From Oscillospiraceae bacterium (GTDB lineage Bacteria > Bacillota > Clostridia > Oscillospirales > Oscillospiraceae): a stretch of 64,000 nucleotides of DNA. This document shows, piece after piece, positions 15,958 to 24,052 of the stretch. The position numbers were made by a program, and so were the translations under genes. Under the pieces are notes generated by a model. The model searched no databases and was not told the origin of the DNA. It saw only the letters and a program-made list of their open reading frames with translations. The first letter of the stretch is position 1, and every line of letters begins with the position of its first letter. The DNA lies in NCBI GenBank assembly GCA_910575265.1, contig CAJTEA010000009.1, positions 62,001 to 126,000 of the forward strand, given 5' to 3'.

Positions 15958-17619
15958 ATGTGGCAGTACGATAAAGTTACAAACGCATTCGTTCCCGGTA
16001 TCCTCCCCGCTGACGGCTCCAAGATTAACGCTTGCTACACCCGGCTGTCCCAAGAGGACGAATTAGACGGCGATAGCGGTTCTATCCTGAATCAGCGTGA
16101 TTTCCTGCTGAAATATTGCACAGAACAGGGCTTGAATCATGTCCGTTTCTTCTCGGATGACGGTTACACCGGGACCAACTTCGAGCGACCAAGTTTTACA
16201 GAAATGATGGACTTTGTAGAACAAGGACGGGTAAAAACCATAATTGTCAAGGACCATTCCCGGCTGGGCCGAAACCGCCTTATTGTAGGTGCACTGATGG
16301 AGCGATTCACAGAAGATTACAACGTGCGTTATATCGCTGTGACGGACGGCATAGACAGCGCAAAGGGCCTTGATGATATGGTAGCCGTCCGGGAGCTATT
16401 CAACGAATTTTATCCCCGTGACACGTCGAAAAAGATACGGGCAGTATTCACCAGCAAGGGCAACAGCGGCCAGCGGCTTTGTACACAGGTCCCTTATGGC
16501 TACACCGGGAACAAGTACGGTTGGGAGATAGACCCGGAAGCGGCCCAGGTGGTGCGGGATATTTTCAGTATGTGTGTGGATGGCCTGGGACCATCACAAA
16601 TAGCAAAGCGACTCCGGGCGGCGCAAGTGCTGACCCCTACAGAATACAAGGAGAGCAAGGGCATGTCCGCCCCTGGAAAGCCCCCGGCAATCTCTTATAG
16701 GTGGAGCGAACAGGTAGTTGCAAAAATCCTGGAACGCCGGGAATATACGGGCTGTACCGTCAATTTCAAGACCACCAAAAAATCCTACAAGTCCAAGAAG
16801 GTTATAGAAAATCCCCCGGACAAATGGAAGATATTCCCGGACACTCACCCGGCAATTATAGATTGTGACACATGGGAACGGGTCCAGGAACTGCGGAAGA
16901 ACAAGCGGCGTCCGACCAAAACGGGAAAGCAAAGCATGTTCTCCGGGCTGGTCTATTGCGCGGACTGCGGCGCAAAACTCCATTACTGCACAACCGCCAG
17001 TTTTGAGGACCGACAAAATCATTTCCGTTGTGCCAACTACAAGAATAATTCGGGAACTTGTTCCGCTCACTTCATCCGGGAAAAGGTTCTTTCTGCGTTG
17101 GTTTTGGAACATCTGCAACAAACCGTTCAGCTTGTGCGGACTTATGAAAACGATTTTGTCCAGGCAATCATAGACAAAAGCATGACGGACCAAAAAAAGG
17201 CACTGGCCCAGAAGCGGCGGGAGTTGACCCAATCGGAGCGGCGTATAGCAGATTTAGATGTGCTTTTCCAGCGTATCTATGAGGACAACATCAGCGGGAA
17301 ACTTTCAGACGAACGCTTTTCCAAGCTGTCCAGGACCTACGAGGACGAACAGCGCACGCTGACAGACAGGGCCAGACAGTTACACGCAGAGTTGGACCAG
17401 GAGCAGGCCCAGGCCGTCAATGTAGCGCAGTTTATCGCCCTGGTGAAGAAGCACAATAAAATTGATACGCTTACCCCAACTATCCTAAATGAGTTTATAG
17501 AGCGTATCGAGGTACACGCCCCGGACAAGTCCAGCGGCAAGCGGACGCAGAAGATTGATATTGTTTACAATTTTGTTGGTATGCTCCCCGTATCCCTGGC
17601 AAAGTTAAAAGCGGCGTAA
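15958..17619 (+). CDS. Large serine recombinase of element A
   Basis: This 553-aa integrase/excisionase presumably inserted element A into trbL. The resolvase domain has the catalytic serine in CYTRLSQED (about residue 26), plus GYTGTNFERPSF and KDHSRLGRNRL. The Recombinase domain begins near 170 (RLCTQVPYGYTGNK). A zinc ribbon follows (VYCADCG near 325 and a CANY / CSAHF pair), then a coiled coil and a C-terminal EFIERIEVHAPD block. It is full length with GGAGG upstream. Confidence 0.95.
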   Translation: MWQYDKVTNAFVPGILPADGSKINACYTRLSQEDELDGDSGSILNQRDFLLKYCTEQGLNHVRFFSDDGYTGTNFERPSFTEMMDFVEQGRVKTIIVKDHSRLGRNRLIVGALMERFTEDYNVRYIAVTDGIDSAKGLDDMVAVRELFNEFYPRDTSKKIRAVFTSKGNSGQRLCTQVPYGYTGNKYGWEIDPEAAQVVRDIFSMCVDGLGPSQIAKRLRAAQVLTPTEYKESKGMSAPGKPPAISYRWSEQVVAKILERREYTGCTVNFKTTKKSYKSKKVIENPPDKWKIFPDTHPAIIDCDTWERVQELRKNKRRPTKTGKQSMFSGLVYCADCGAKLHYCTTASFEDRQNHFRCANYKNNSGTCSAHFIREKVLSALVLEHLQQTVQLVRTYENDFVQAIIDKSMTDQKKALAQKRRELTQSERRIADLDVLFQRIYEDNISGKLSDERFSKLSRTYEDEQRTLTDRARQLHAELDQEQAQAVNVAQFIALVKKHNKIDTLTPTILNEFIERIEVHAPDKSSGKRTQKIDIVYNFVGMLPVSLAKLKAA

Positions 17620-17636
17620 CCATTACAGTTACGCCG
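17612..17636 (+). terminator. Terminator of the element A recombinase
   Basis: CGGCGTAAC and GTTACGCCG form a perfect hairpin overlapping the stop codon, followed by TTTCCCC. Confidence 0.6.
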
Positions 17637-17653
17637 TTTCCCCTCAAACTAAA

Positions 17654-17665
17654 ATACTTCCTTAT
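17654..17665 (-). repeat. Right terminal inverted repeat of element A
   Basis: Complement of the left copy at 11271-11282. It lies five bases inside the trbL junction. Confidence 0.7.
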
Positions 17666-17670
17666 CCCAC

Positions 17671-18085
17671 CCAGACAGATGGCGGCGTAGCTCTTGAGAA
17701 AGGCCACGCCAATACTGCTGGAGGGCTGTCCCGCGAAGCTGGCCATGGGGATGGGCGCAATGGCAGTGGCAAGGTAGAGCTTGAAAAACCGGGAATAGAC
17801 GGTTAAAATCATGATCAGGGACAGCACCCAAATGAACAGCGACCCCAGCAGGGTAATGGCCCAGAGGGGGATGCTCTCCAGGAAGCCCACATCCTCGATG
17901 ATGGTGACCATCTCGTCCGGCAGGGTAGTGTCGGTGAGCGCCGACATCCCGGAGACCGTCATGATGGTGGAGATCATGCCCTGGGCCACCTTGAAGAGCG
18001 CCGTCATCAGCTCCATGCCGTGGGTCACCGCCGCCTGGGCCAGCACAAAACGGATAAAGCACTTGAATACCATCTCAGGCTTCTT
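17671..18085 (-). pseudogene. TrbL/VirB6 middle fragment (piece 2 of 3)
   Basis: About 138 codons of the channel protein run from KKPEMVFKCFIRFVLAQ through LPDEMVTIIEDVGFLESIPL and VLSLIMILTVYSRFFKLYLA to SYAAICL. At 17671 the frame leaves trbL into element A and at about 18085 it meets the end of element B. Between the junctions there are no stops or frameshifts, which argues that both insertions are recent. Confidence 0.88.
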
Positions 18086-18113
18086 TAATTCTGCTCAGGC
18101 TTCTTTAATTCTG
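18074..18113. repeat. 20-bp tandem duplication at the trbL/element B junction
   Basis: Two perfect copies of CTCAGGCTTCTTTAATTCTG lie side by side, beginning at 18074 and 18094. The first part of the unit is trbL sequence and the rest is the end of element B, so the duplicated unit contains the recombination joint itself. Confidence 0.9.
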
Positions 18114-18123
18114 CAAAATTTCA

Positions 18124-18134
18124 TTAGAGAACAT
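18124..18134 (+). repeat. Left inverted end of element B
   Basis: TTAGAGAACAT, found in reverse orientation at 31576-31586 near the other junction. Confidence 0.6.
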
Positions 18135-18174
18135 TTAGCAGACTGCCCCATGTCCAAAGATATGGGGCAGTTCT

Positions 18175-18654
18175 TTACTGTCCAGCCCGATACTGTTCTA
18201 TTACTGCCTTTATCTTCTCCCTGGCCCGTATGACCGAGTGCCTGATTGATTGCGGTCTACAATGCTCCATTTCACCAATCTGGCGATAGTTGAAGTCATA
18301 CTCATGATAAAGCAGAAACCGCCGCCGCTGGATTTTCGGGAGTGCGGCAATCGCTTTGCTAAGTAGCTCCTGCTCTTCTGCGTCAAAGATTAATTCCTCA
18401 ACACTTTTGGGCACCCTGAACGCCCGTTCATACAGTGTTTCATCCCACAGCTCAGACACTTCCTGGTGCCGCCAATCAGACTGTTGGAGGTTGCGGCTTT
18501 TTCGCTCCATTTGCCGAAATTCTATATAGAACGTTTCTGATACCTCCAAATCGTAAAATTCGCCCTGGCCGTCTGTGAAGCTGATAAAATACGATGTGTT
18601 CCCATCGCTTCGTACTTCCGCCCGAAGTGTGTAGACCTTATCCATGAACGTCAT
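18175..18654 (-). CDS. Sigma-70 region-4-like regulator
   Basis: This 159-aa protein has a beta-rich N-terminal half and a C-terminal sigma-region-4-like HTH (AIAALPKIQRRRFLLYHEYD, then FNYRQIGEMEHCRPQSIRHS). Such proteins occur in Tn916- and Tn4451-like elements and are thought to control element genes. GTAGGAGG precedes the ATG at 18654. A strong terminator lies just upstream of this ribosome site. Confidence 0.78.
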   Translation of the reverse strand: MTFMDKVYTLRAEVRSDGNTSYFISFTDGQGEFYDLEVSETFYIEFRQMERKSRNLQQSDWRHQEVSELWDETLYERAFRVPKSVEELIFDAEEQELLSKAIAALPKIQRRRFLLYHEYDFNYRQIGEMEHCRPQSIRHSVIRAREKIKAVIEQYRAGQ

Positions 18655-18671
18655 TTGCCTGTCCTCCTACG

Positions 18672-18708
18672 AAAAAGCTGGGTGAGAGGACTTGACCTCT
18701 CACCCAGC
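18672..18708 (-). terminator. Intrinsic terminator between the two sigma-like genes
   Basis: A perfect 13-bp stem (GCTGGGTGAGAGG and its complement) with a 6-base loop is followed on the minus strand by TTTTT. It ends a few bases before the next gene's AGGAGG, so it either ends the upstream transcript or works as an attenuator for the gene at 18654. Confidence 0.85.
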
Positions 18709-18735
18709 AGCCCGTGGGGACGTGCGATTTTAGAG

Positions 18736-19164
18736 TTACCTTTGAAATTTCTTCAATTTCTTTTTCAGTACAGCTATCCGCTTATAAATGGCGTCCGTGG
18801 ACAGGTGGACGAGTATGGCAATCTCATTGGTGGAATACCCGTTCATTTTCAGCAAAGTAATTTGCAGGGTGAGCTTGTCCACCGTCAGCAGGGCTTTGAG
18901 CAGTTCCGCATTTTTAATATCATTCAGCAGATCTTCCACTGTGTAAATCTCGGCTGGCACTTCACTCCCGGCAACACTGTCAAGATATATACCCGTGTCC
19001 TGCAATTTCTCATAAAAGCGCCTGTCCGAATTGAACATAGCCCTATCCCAAAGGCGAAGCTGTTCGATTGTGCGTTCATCCATGCCGCAGGCCCGGAGCA
19101 CCTTTTCTTCAGCCAGTTTCCAACGCAGCCATTTTCGTTCTTCCTTGCCATGATTGTATGACAC
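18736..19164 (-). CDS. Sigma-70-like HTH protein
   Basis: This 142-aa helical protein has a C-terminal region-4-type HTH (LQITLLKMNGYSTNEIAILV, then HLSTDAIYKRIAVLKKKLKK). The N-terminal part (EERKWLRWKLAEEKVLRACG) is typical of element-encoded sigma-like proteins. A weak AGGAGG lies upstream. It is the first gene of a pair with the gene at 18175. Confidence 0.75.
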   Translation of the reverse strand: MSYNHGKEERKWLRWKLAEEKVLRACGMDERTIEQLRLWDRAMFNSDRRFYEKLQDTGIYLDSVAGSEVPAEIYTVEDLLNDIKNAELLKALLTVDKLTLQITLLKMNGYSTNEIAILVHLSTDAIYKRIAVLKKKLKKFQR

Positions 19165-19584
19165 GGCTGTTTCCTCCTATCTGAATTTTTGAAAGTCCAG
19201 ATAGGAGGGGCGGGGAGCGGCACCCTACTAAAGAACAAGCAACTGCATCTATCTGTAAGAAACAGACAAGTGCAGTTGCTTTGTTAGATATATTGATATG
19301 ATTTGAGAGTTCATAGTTATAGGCGGAATAACCTCTTGTGGCTGTCAAGATTTTTTTGACAAATCAATCCTCACTGGATATGCTGGAAACGCTCGCTCCA
19401 CAGCGGCTACCTCCTATCAGCCGCCAGTTCCACAAACAATCGGACGGCGGCTTTCATCTCCGAAAACCGCCGTCCGATTTGGTATCATGTAAATTGGGCG
19501 CAGGAAATTAGCTGCCTCGACCAACGGTTTTTTTCTTTCCCCGTTGGGGGCAGTCAATTTGCGTAACAGCGAAACCGATGTGCG
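19165..19584. other. Intergenic control region with hairpins
   Basis: No gene is supported in these 420 bases. There is a 12-bp perfect inverted repeat ATCGGACGGCGG / CCGCCGTCCGAT (19439-19450 and 19467-19478) and a shorter hairpin at 19183-19205 just upstream of the sigma-like gene. The region upstream of the sigma-like gene in element D (39353-39744) has the same layout, so both are probably related promoter/leader regions. Confidence 0.5.
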
Positions 19585-19953
19585 CTAATCGGTCTGCTGT
19601 GCTTTTTCTTTCAGCTTTTGAAATGATATATCGCTGATTGCGTGTTCTATCTGGTGGGAGTCTTGCTCTGCTGTTTCCTGATCGACACCAGCAGCGATTA
19701 ACTGCTCCATAAAAAATTGGCGGCGTTCATAAATCTTTTCAGCAACTGTTCGTCCTTTATCGGTCAAACAAAGACAGCCGTTTTCATCTATGACCAGAAA
19801 TCCGCCAGTCCGCAGGTTCTTTACCGCATGGCTGACACTTGGTTTTGAATATCCCATATATCCGGCAAGGTCAACCGATCTGATGCTCCCCCTTTTCTGG
19901 TGAAGTATCAAAATGGCCTCTAAATAGTCCTCCGAGGATTTACCTAATGTCAG
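19585..19953 (-). CDS. DtxR/MntR-family metal-dependent regulator
   Basis: This 122-aa regulator has an N-terminal winged HTH (SSEDYLEAILILHQKRGSIR, then DLAGYMGYSKPSVSHAVKNL) and the metal-binding/dimer region (ERRQFFMEQLIAAGVDQETA, then EQDSHQIEHAIS). The conserved N-terminus begins at CTG (19953-19951), which overlaps the MATE stop as CTGA, where an ATGA overlap would be usual. A TTG at 19911 is the first common start but loses the first helix. As third gene of the CDF-MATE operon it suggests the operon handles divalent metals. Confidence 0.8.
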   Translation of the reverse strand: MTLGKSSEDYLEAILILHQKRGSIRSVDLAGYMGYSKPSVSHAVKNLRTGGFLVIDENGCLCLTDKGRTVAEKIYERRQFFMEQLIAAGVDQETAEQDSHQIEHAISDISFQKLKEKAQQTD

Positions 19954-21329
19954 ATTGGTTCACCCCCTTGTGGATATGCAGATGTTTCTACGGTTAAAGC
20001 ACGATTGATTTTGATTGCAAAAATGAAGGTAACTGCGGTTGTCAGCAAGTCGGCTGCTGGTTGAACCCAAATGACCCCGGACAACTGGAACAGCCGAGGC
20101 AGTATGTAGATCAGCGGCAGGAAGAAAATTCCCTGTCGGCTCAAACTCAACAGCCCGCCTACCAGACTTTTTCCGATGGAGAGATAAAGGCTTGCATATA
20201 CCATCTGAAAACCAAAGGTGATAAACAGAATTGCGTTCAGCCGGAGGGCCTTGCTTGCCAGATTTACCATTTCCGTATCGGTTCCAAAAATGGATACGAT
20301 TGGTTCCGCAAAGGCAAAAAGTACGATAGCCGCGATTATGCCGAATGTTGTAGACCAAATCAGGCAAAGGCGGATGGCCTTTTTCAGCCGGTCAAATTGC
20401 TTTGCGCCGTAGTTATATCCGGCAAACGGCTGGAAGCCTTTCAAGAAGCCAAAGACGATGTAAGTCCCGACGGTCATAATACGGATCACGGCCCCTATCG
20501 CCGCCACAGCATAGTCCCCATAAGGCTTTGCCGCGCTGTTGGTAAGTCCCATAGACGCGCTGGCAAGAAGCTGGAACAGAAGCACAGGAATACCGATTTT
20601 CAAAATCTCGCCCAAAAGCTGGGGTGAAAGACGGATATTCCGCAGCGACAGCCGTAGAACACCTTGCTTTGTTGCTATGTACCCAATATAAAGGGCCATG
20701 TTGACGCCCAGCGAAATTACTGTGGCAATGGCCGCGCCCTCAATGCCCCAATCCAGGGCATAAATCATAATCGGGTCTAAAATGATGTTGATGATACTGC
20801 CGGTGAGCATAGAGATCATGGTGAACCGGGTAGCACCCTGCGCTGTCAGAAGGTTGTTCATTGTGACGGTAAACACATTGATGATGGAACCTGTCACATA
20901 AATTTGGGCGTAGGCTCTCGCATAGGGCAAAATCGTATCAGTCGCCCCCAGTGACATCAGCACAGGGTTGAGGAATACCATAATCCCCGCGATAATGACT
21001 GCTCCTACAAAAATGCTGGCAAAAAGAGCGGTGGAGGCAGTTCGATTGGCTTCTGCGTTATCCCCCTTTCCAAGTGACCGGGATATGTAGGACGATGCTC
21101 CGGCCCCAAACATCATTCCCAGGCCAATGACGATCTGCACGATGGGAAATACAACAGACACCGCCCCCATTTGACTCATGCCCAGGCCGCTGACAAAATA
21201 AGCGTCGATGGCGTTGTAGAGTGCGGAGATCAGCATACCGATCATGGTCGGTATGCCTAACTTCATCAACGAGGCCGCTACCGGCTCGTCCCGCATGATG
21301 CTGATTCGGTTGTTGCTTTGCTGATTCAT
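19950..21329 (-). CDS. MATE-family efflux transporter
   Basis: This 459-aa inner-membrane antiporter has about 12 membrane segments and would export drugs or other organic cations in exchange for Na+ or H+. Family blocks are visible: PVAASLMKLGIPTMIGMLIS, MFGAGASSYISRSLGKGD, the repeated-half motif GAVIRIMTVGTYIVFGFLKG, and FQPFAGYNYGAKQFDRLKKA. Its start overlaps the CDF stop by four bases, indicating a coupled operon under the TetR regulator. Confidence 0.93.
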   Translation of the reverse strand: MNQQSNNRISIMRDEPVAASLMKLGIPTMIGMLISALYNAIDAYFVSGLGMSQMGAVSVVFPIVQIVIGLGMMFGAGASSYISRSLGKGDNAEANRTASTALFASIFVGAVIIAGIMVFLNPVLMSLGATDTILPYARAYAQIYVTGSIINVFTVTMNNLLTAQGATRFTMISMLTGSIINIILDPIMIYALDWGIEGAAIATVISLGVNMALYIGYIATKQGVLRLSLRNIRLSPQLLGEILKIGIPVLLFQLLASASMGLTNSAAKPYGDYAVAAIGAVIRIMTVGTYIVFGFLKGFQPFAGYNYGAKQFDRLKKAIRLCLIWSTTFGIIAAIVLFAFAEPIVSIFGTDTEMVNLASKALRLNAILFITFGFQMVYASLYLSIGKSLVGGLLSLSRQGIFFLPLIYILPRLFQLSGVIWVQPAADLLTTAVTFIFAIKINRALTVETSAYPQGGEPI

Positions 21330-22540
21330 TTGTTGTCCTCCTGATTTTTGGATTTATTTCGACGGTGGGAACCATATCGCTCTCGCCGAAGAATACTCTT
21401 GATGATGGTGCGGTATTGGGGATTTTCGCTCTCCAATTCCACTTCAATCTCCCGACAAATGACTTCCTCACTTTTTTGCAGCTCAGCAGGATAGAGAAGA
21501 TCAAGTGAAATTGTGGTATAGCAGCCGCTTTCAATCAGCCGGAAATGGTCTATGCTTACCTTGCCGCTGTACCTTTGCAGAACAAATTCGACTTTATCCC
21601 GCAAATATGCCGTCAACCCATCGTCATCTATGAGATAGTCCACTTGGATGAAACAGTCACAATGAAACTGCTGGTATAAGGCGCAGGATATTTCGTGAAT
21701 TGCGTTGTAAAGTTGTTCGCTGTCTTTTCTGTACCCCTCAATTCGCAAGGAAATCACGAAATAGCCGAACCCATAATCATGCACCATCAGATTCCGTACT
21801 GCCGCAATTTCCGGGTATGCTTCAACAGCCCGCAGAACATCGTCAATGATACTCTGGTCGGTGGCTTGGCCCATGACACGTCCCAGGACCTCCCAGAGGC
21901 TTTTTATCCCCGCAATCACAATAAAGGCAGATACCAGTACACCGCAGTAGCCGTCAATCTGCCAGCCTGTCATATGGCTGATTACCGTTGAGAGCAAGAC
22001 CGCTCCTGTAGCGGCGGCATCGCTGATACAGTCCGTGGCAGTTGCTTTCAGCGTTTCAGAGTTCGTTATTTTTGCAAATTGCCGATTGTAAAAATACATA
22101 TAGCTTTTTACCAGAATGGACAGCACCAGGACGATAGCGGTTGCCACGCTGAACAGCGGATTTTGAGGACTGACGATGGACTGAAAAGAAGTATGTATGA
22201 GTTGACCTCCCATCAGCACCACAGCAAGGGAAGCGAAAATCCCCATAATCCACTCAAACCGCCCGTGGCCGAACGGGTGAGTGCTTCCCCGGCCATACCG
22301 CGCGATCTGAAACCCTAAAAGCGTCATCAGTGAAATTCCTGCGTCTGACAGGTTGTTAAATCCGTCCGCAGATATGGCAACCGAGCGGCTAAAAAACCCG
22401 GTCACGATTTTTGCCGTACACAGGAGCAAGTTCAGGATGATACCCGCGATGCTTGACAAAGACGCATAGGCCCGTTTTGCGGCGGCATCAGATGTGTTCG
22501 TTTTGTTTCTAAAATACAGTTTGATTAGTTGAGCCATCAT
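21326..22540 (-). CDS. Cation diffusion facilitator (CDF) transporter
   Basis: This 404-aa metal efflux protein exports divalent cations such as Zn, Mn or Fe by proton exchange. The metal site D-x3-D is seen in AISADGFNNLSDAG, and the HxxxD-like partner in ATATDCISDAAA. An HPFGHGR loop and a long cytoplasmic C-terminal domain are also present. The start at 22540 has AGGAGG upstream. It heads the operon CDF-MATE-MntR, behind an operator shared with tetR. Confidence 0.93.
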   Translation of the reverse strand: MMAQLIKLYFRNKTNTSDAAAKRAYASLSSIAGIILNLLLCTAKIVTGFFSRSVAISADGFNNLSDAGISLMTLLGFQIARYGRGSTHPFGHGRFEWIMGIFASLAVVLMGGQLIHTSFQSIVSPQNPLFSVATAIVLVLSILVKSYMYFYNRQFAKITNSETLKATATDCISDAAATGAVLLSTVISHMTGWQIDGYCGVLVSAFIVIAGIKSLWEVLGRVMGQATDQSIIDDVLRAVEAYPEIAAVRNLMVHDYGFGYFVISLRIEGYRKDSEQLYNAIHEISCALYQQFHCDCFIQVDYLIDDDGLTAYLRDKVEFVLQRYSGKVSIDHFRLIESGCYTTISLDLLYPAELQKSEEVICREIEVELESENPQYRTIIKSILRRERYGSHRRNKSKNQEDNK

Positions 22541-22570
22541 AGACTGTTCCTCCTGTAATCTTGAACGCAA

Positions 22571-22587
22571 ATTCAATATTGTTCAAT
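22571..22587 (-). promoter_or_regulatory. Probable TetR operator upstream of the CDF operon
   Basis: ATTGAACAATATTGAAT (minus strand) is a near-palindrome. The 11 bases ATTGAACAATA recur in the tetR upstream region (23194-23204). Confidence 0.6.
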
Positions 22588-22618
22588 AAAAAAAGGAACC
22601 GGCCTAAAGGCCGATTCC
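22588..22618 (-). terminator. Intrinsic terminator of tetR
   Basis: GGAATCGGCC and GGCCGGTTCC (one mismatch, 4-base loop) are followed on the minus strand by TTTTTTT. The stem overlaps the last codons of tetR. Confidence 0.88.
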
Positions 22619-23173
22619 AGACAAATACATTTTGGATAACTTATGTAAAATCATAATTGCCCATTCCTTTCCTTTGTAGTGGTACATGATCTGCATGAGG
22701 CCGTCCACAAAATTGTTTGCGATAATGTGAATGAAAACTGCGTCTGCTGAGGCATCGTCCCGATGCTTCAGCAAGTGAGCTTCTATGTCTTTGACAAAAC
22801 GCTCTTTCTCACATTCATATTTTGTGCCGTCGCTCTTGTCGATCAGAATGATAAATTCTTTTCGATGGTCAAATAAGTTTAGCAGACATTCCGTTTCTGC
22901 CTTGCTCAACCCATAGATCTCTGCGTTGAGATGCTTTTTATCATCCTCTCCGCCAGCGGTCAGCACCCGTTCCCAATCATAAAGCACAGGGCGGAGAATG
23001 GCATCGAACAGATCAGCCTTGTTCTTGTAGTAAGAATAGATAAGGCCAGTAGGGATTTGTGCGTTGGTCGCGATGTTCCGCATGGCTGCCAACTGATAAC
23101 CACGCTCGTAAAATTCGTCTAAAGCTGCTATGAGGATTCTTTCTCTTATTTCGTCTTTCAATACCTGTGCCAT
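22604..23173 (-). CDS. TetR/AcrR-family repressor
   Basis: This 189-aa regulator has an N-terminal HTH (RERILIAALDEFYERGYQLA, then RNIATNAQIPTGLIYSYYKN) and a helical ligand-binding/dimerization domain. The start at 23173 follows GGAGG. Nearly the same operator lies before this gene and before the CDF operon, so it most likely represses both itself and the transporter genes until an inducer binds. Confidence 0.9.
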   Translation of the reverse strand: MAQVLKDEIRERILIAALDEFYERGYQLAAMRNIATNAQIPTGLIYSYYKNKADLFDAILRPVLYDWERVLTAGGEDDKKHLNAEIYGLSKAETECLLNLFDHRKEFIILIDKSDGTKYECEKERFVKDIEAHLLKHRDDASADAVFIHIIANNFVDGLMQIMYHYKGKEWAIMILHKLSKMYLSGIGL

Positions 23174-23187
23174 AGCGACCTCCAATA

Positions 23188-23204
23188 TTGAATTATTGTT
23201 CAAT
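23188..23204 (-). promoter_or_regulatory. Probable TetR auto-operator
   Basis: TTGAATTATTGTTCAAT has TTGAA / TTCAA half sites and shares the 11-base block TATTGTTCAAT with the site before the CDF operon (22577-22587). Confidence 0.6.
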
Positions 23205-23336
23205 TATAATCGGGAGATTAGATTTTGTCAAGCTCTTTTTTTGTTCCACAAATAATATGAACTATTTTAGCCATTCAATAGAACTGTATAGACATATTCA
23301 AAGCAAAAGAGGAACGGTAGAATGTAACAGGGTGAT

Positions 23337-23714
23337 ATGAATATGGCAAAAAGGCCAGTACCACGATATGACTTTAAGGCTTTTGGGGCGGCAATCAAAG
23401 CGACGCGGCTGGAACGTAAAGAGAGCCGGAAAAAAGTATGCGATGAGATGTACTTATCCCCGCGCTATCTTGCCAACATTGAAAACAAGGGCCAGCATCC
23501 AAGCCTGCAAATCTTCTTTGAGCTAATGCTGCGCTACAACATATCCGTTGACCAATTCCTTTTGGAACGGCCCACAGGGAAGAACACCCAGCGCCGCCAG
23601 CTTGATGCTCTGCTGGATGGTATGGGTGATGATGGGATACGGGTTATTACCGAAGCGGCAAAAGAAATCGTGCAGATTGAACAGGCCCAACCAAACGGAC
23701 AGGAGGACGCTTGA
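23337..23714 (+). CDS. XRE-family regulator
   Basis: This 125-aa protein has an HTH in residues 15-70 (FGAAIKATRLERKESRKKVC, then YLSPRYLANIENKGQHPSLQ) and a helical C-terminal tail. It is divergent from tetR. The same kind of gene is common next to tnpV in Tn4451-like elements. Confidence 0.85.
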   Translation: MNMAKRPVPRYDFKAFGAAIKATRLERKESRKKVCDEMYLSPRYLANIENKGQHPSLQIFFELMLRYNISVDQFLLERPTGKNTQRRQLDALLDGMGDDGIRVITEAAKEIVQIEQAQPNGQEDA

Positions 23715-23740
23715 CCGCGCCCTCCTGTTTCGCTCTGCCG

Positions 23741-24041
23741 CTATTTGCTCATACACTTGGCCTGGAACAAATCACACTGTCTTTTTATCTCATCGGTTTC
23801 CTGTTCGGTCAAATCCCGCTCATTGTCGGTTATCTGATCTTCCATAAAGTTTGCGTAGGTGTCCAACAAGCTATCCATCAAAATTTCCGGGGTTTCCATA
23901 TATCTGGCCTTGTACCAGTCGTTCCTTTTCGGTTCCCAGGCCATCAGCGTATAGCCGTGGCTGGTGGTGATGACACTCATAGAGCGGGTCTTGTTGGAGA
24001 TAGTCCCCGAAAACCTCTAATACCTTTTCAAACGTCAACAT
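23741..24041 (-). pseudogene. Frameshifted element-encoded accessory gene
   Basis: The frame beginning MLTFEKVLEVFGDYLQQDPL (ATG 24041-24039) breaks near 23975-23978, and the continuation (ITTSHGYTLMAWEPKRNDWY) lies in the next frame. Removing one T in GAGTGTC would join them into one protein of about 99 aa. Either an inactivating one-base insertion or a programmed shift; the former is simpler. I recognise the gene only as a conserved accessory gene of unknown function in such elements. Confidence 0.65.
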
Positions 24042-24052
24042 AGATAATCCCC

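Larger units (their letters stand above)
11254..17674. mobile_element. Element A: CRESS-Rep serine-recombinase integrative element in trbL
   Basis: The 6.4-kb insertion interrupts trbL with the shared core CCAG at 11250-11253 and 17671-17674. Both ends carry the same 12-base sequence in inverted orientation, ATAAGGAAGTAT (11271-11282) and its complement (17654-17665). Genes inside are a lipoprotein, three small genes, a CRESS-like rep with a stem-loop origin, a tnpW-like gene and the recombinase at the right end. Apart from the distal stretches the content is not shared with ICE machinery, so it is a self-contained integrative and probably replicative element. Confidence 0.85.

Noticed and set aside
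18074-18113. 20-bp tandem repeat considered as a target-site duplication of an IS
   Set aside because: Copies are adjacent with nothing between them, and the flanking element has serine-recombinase ends.
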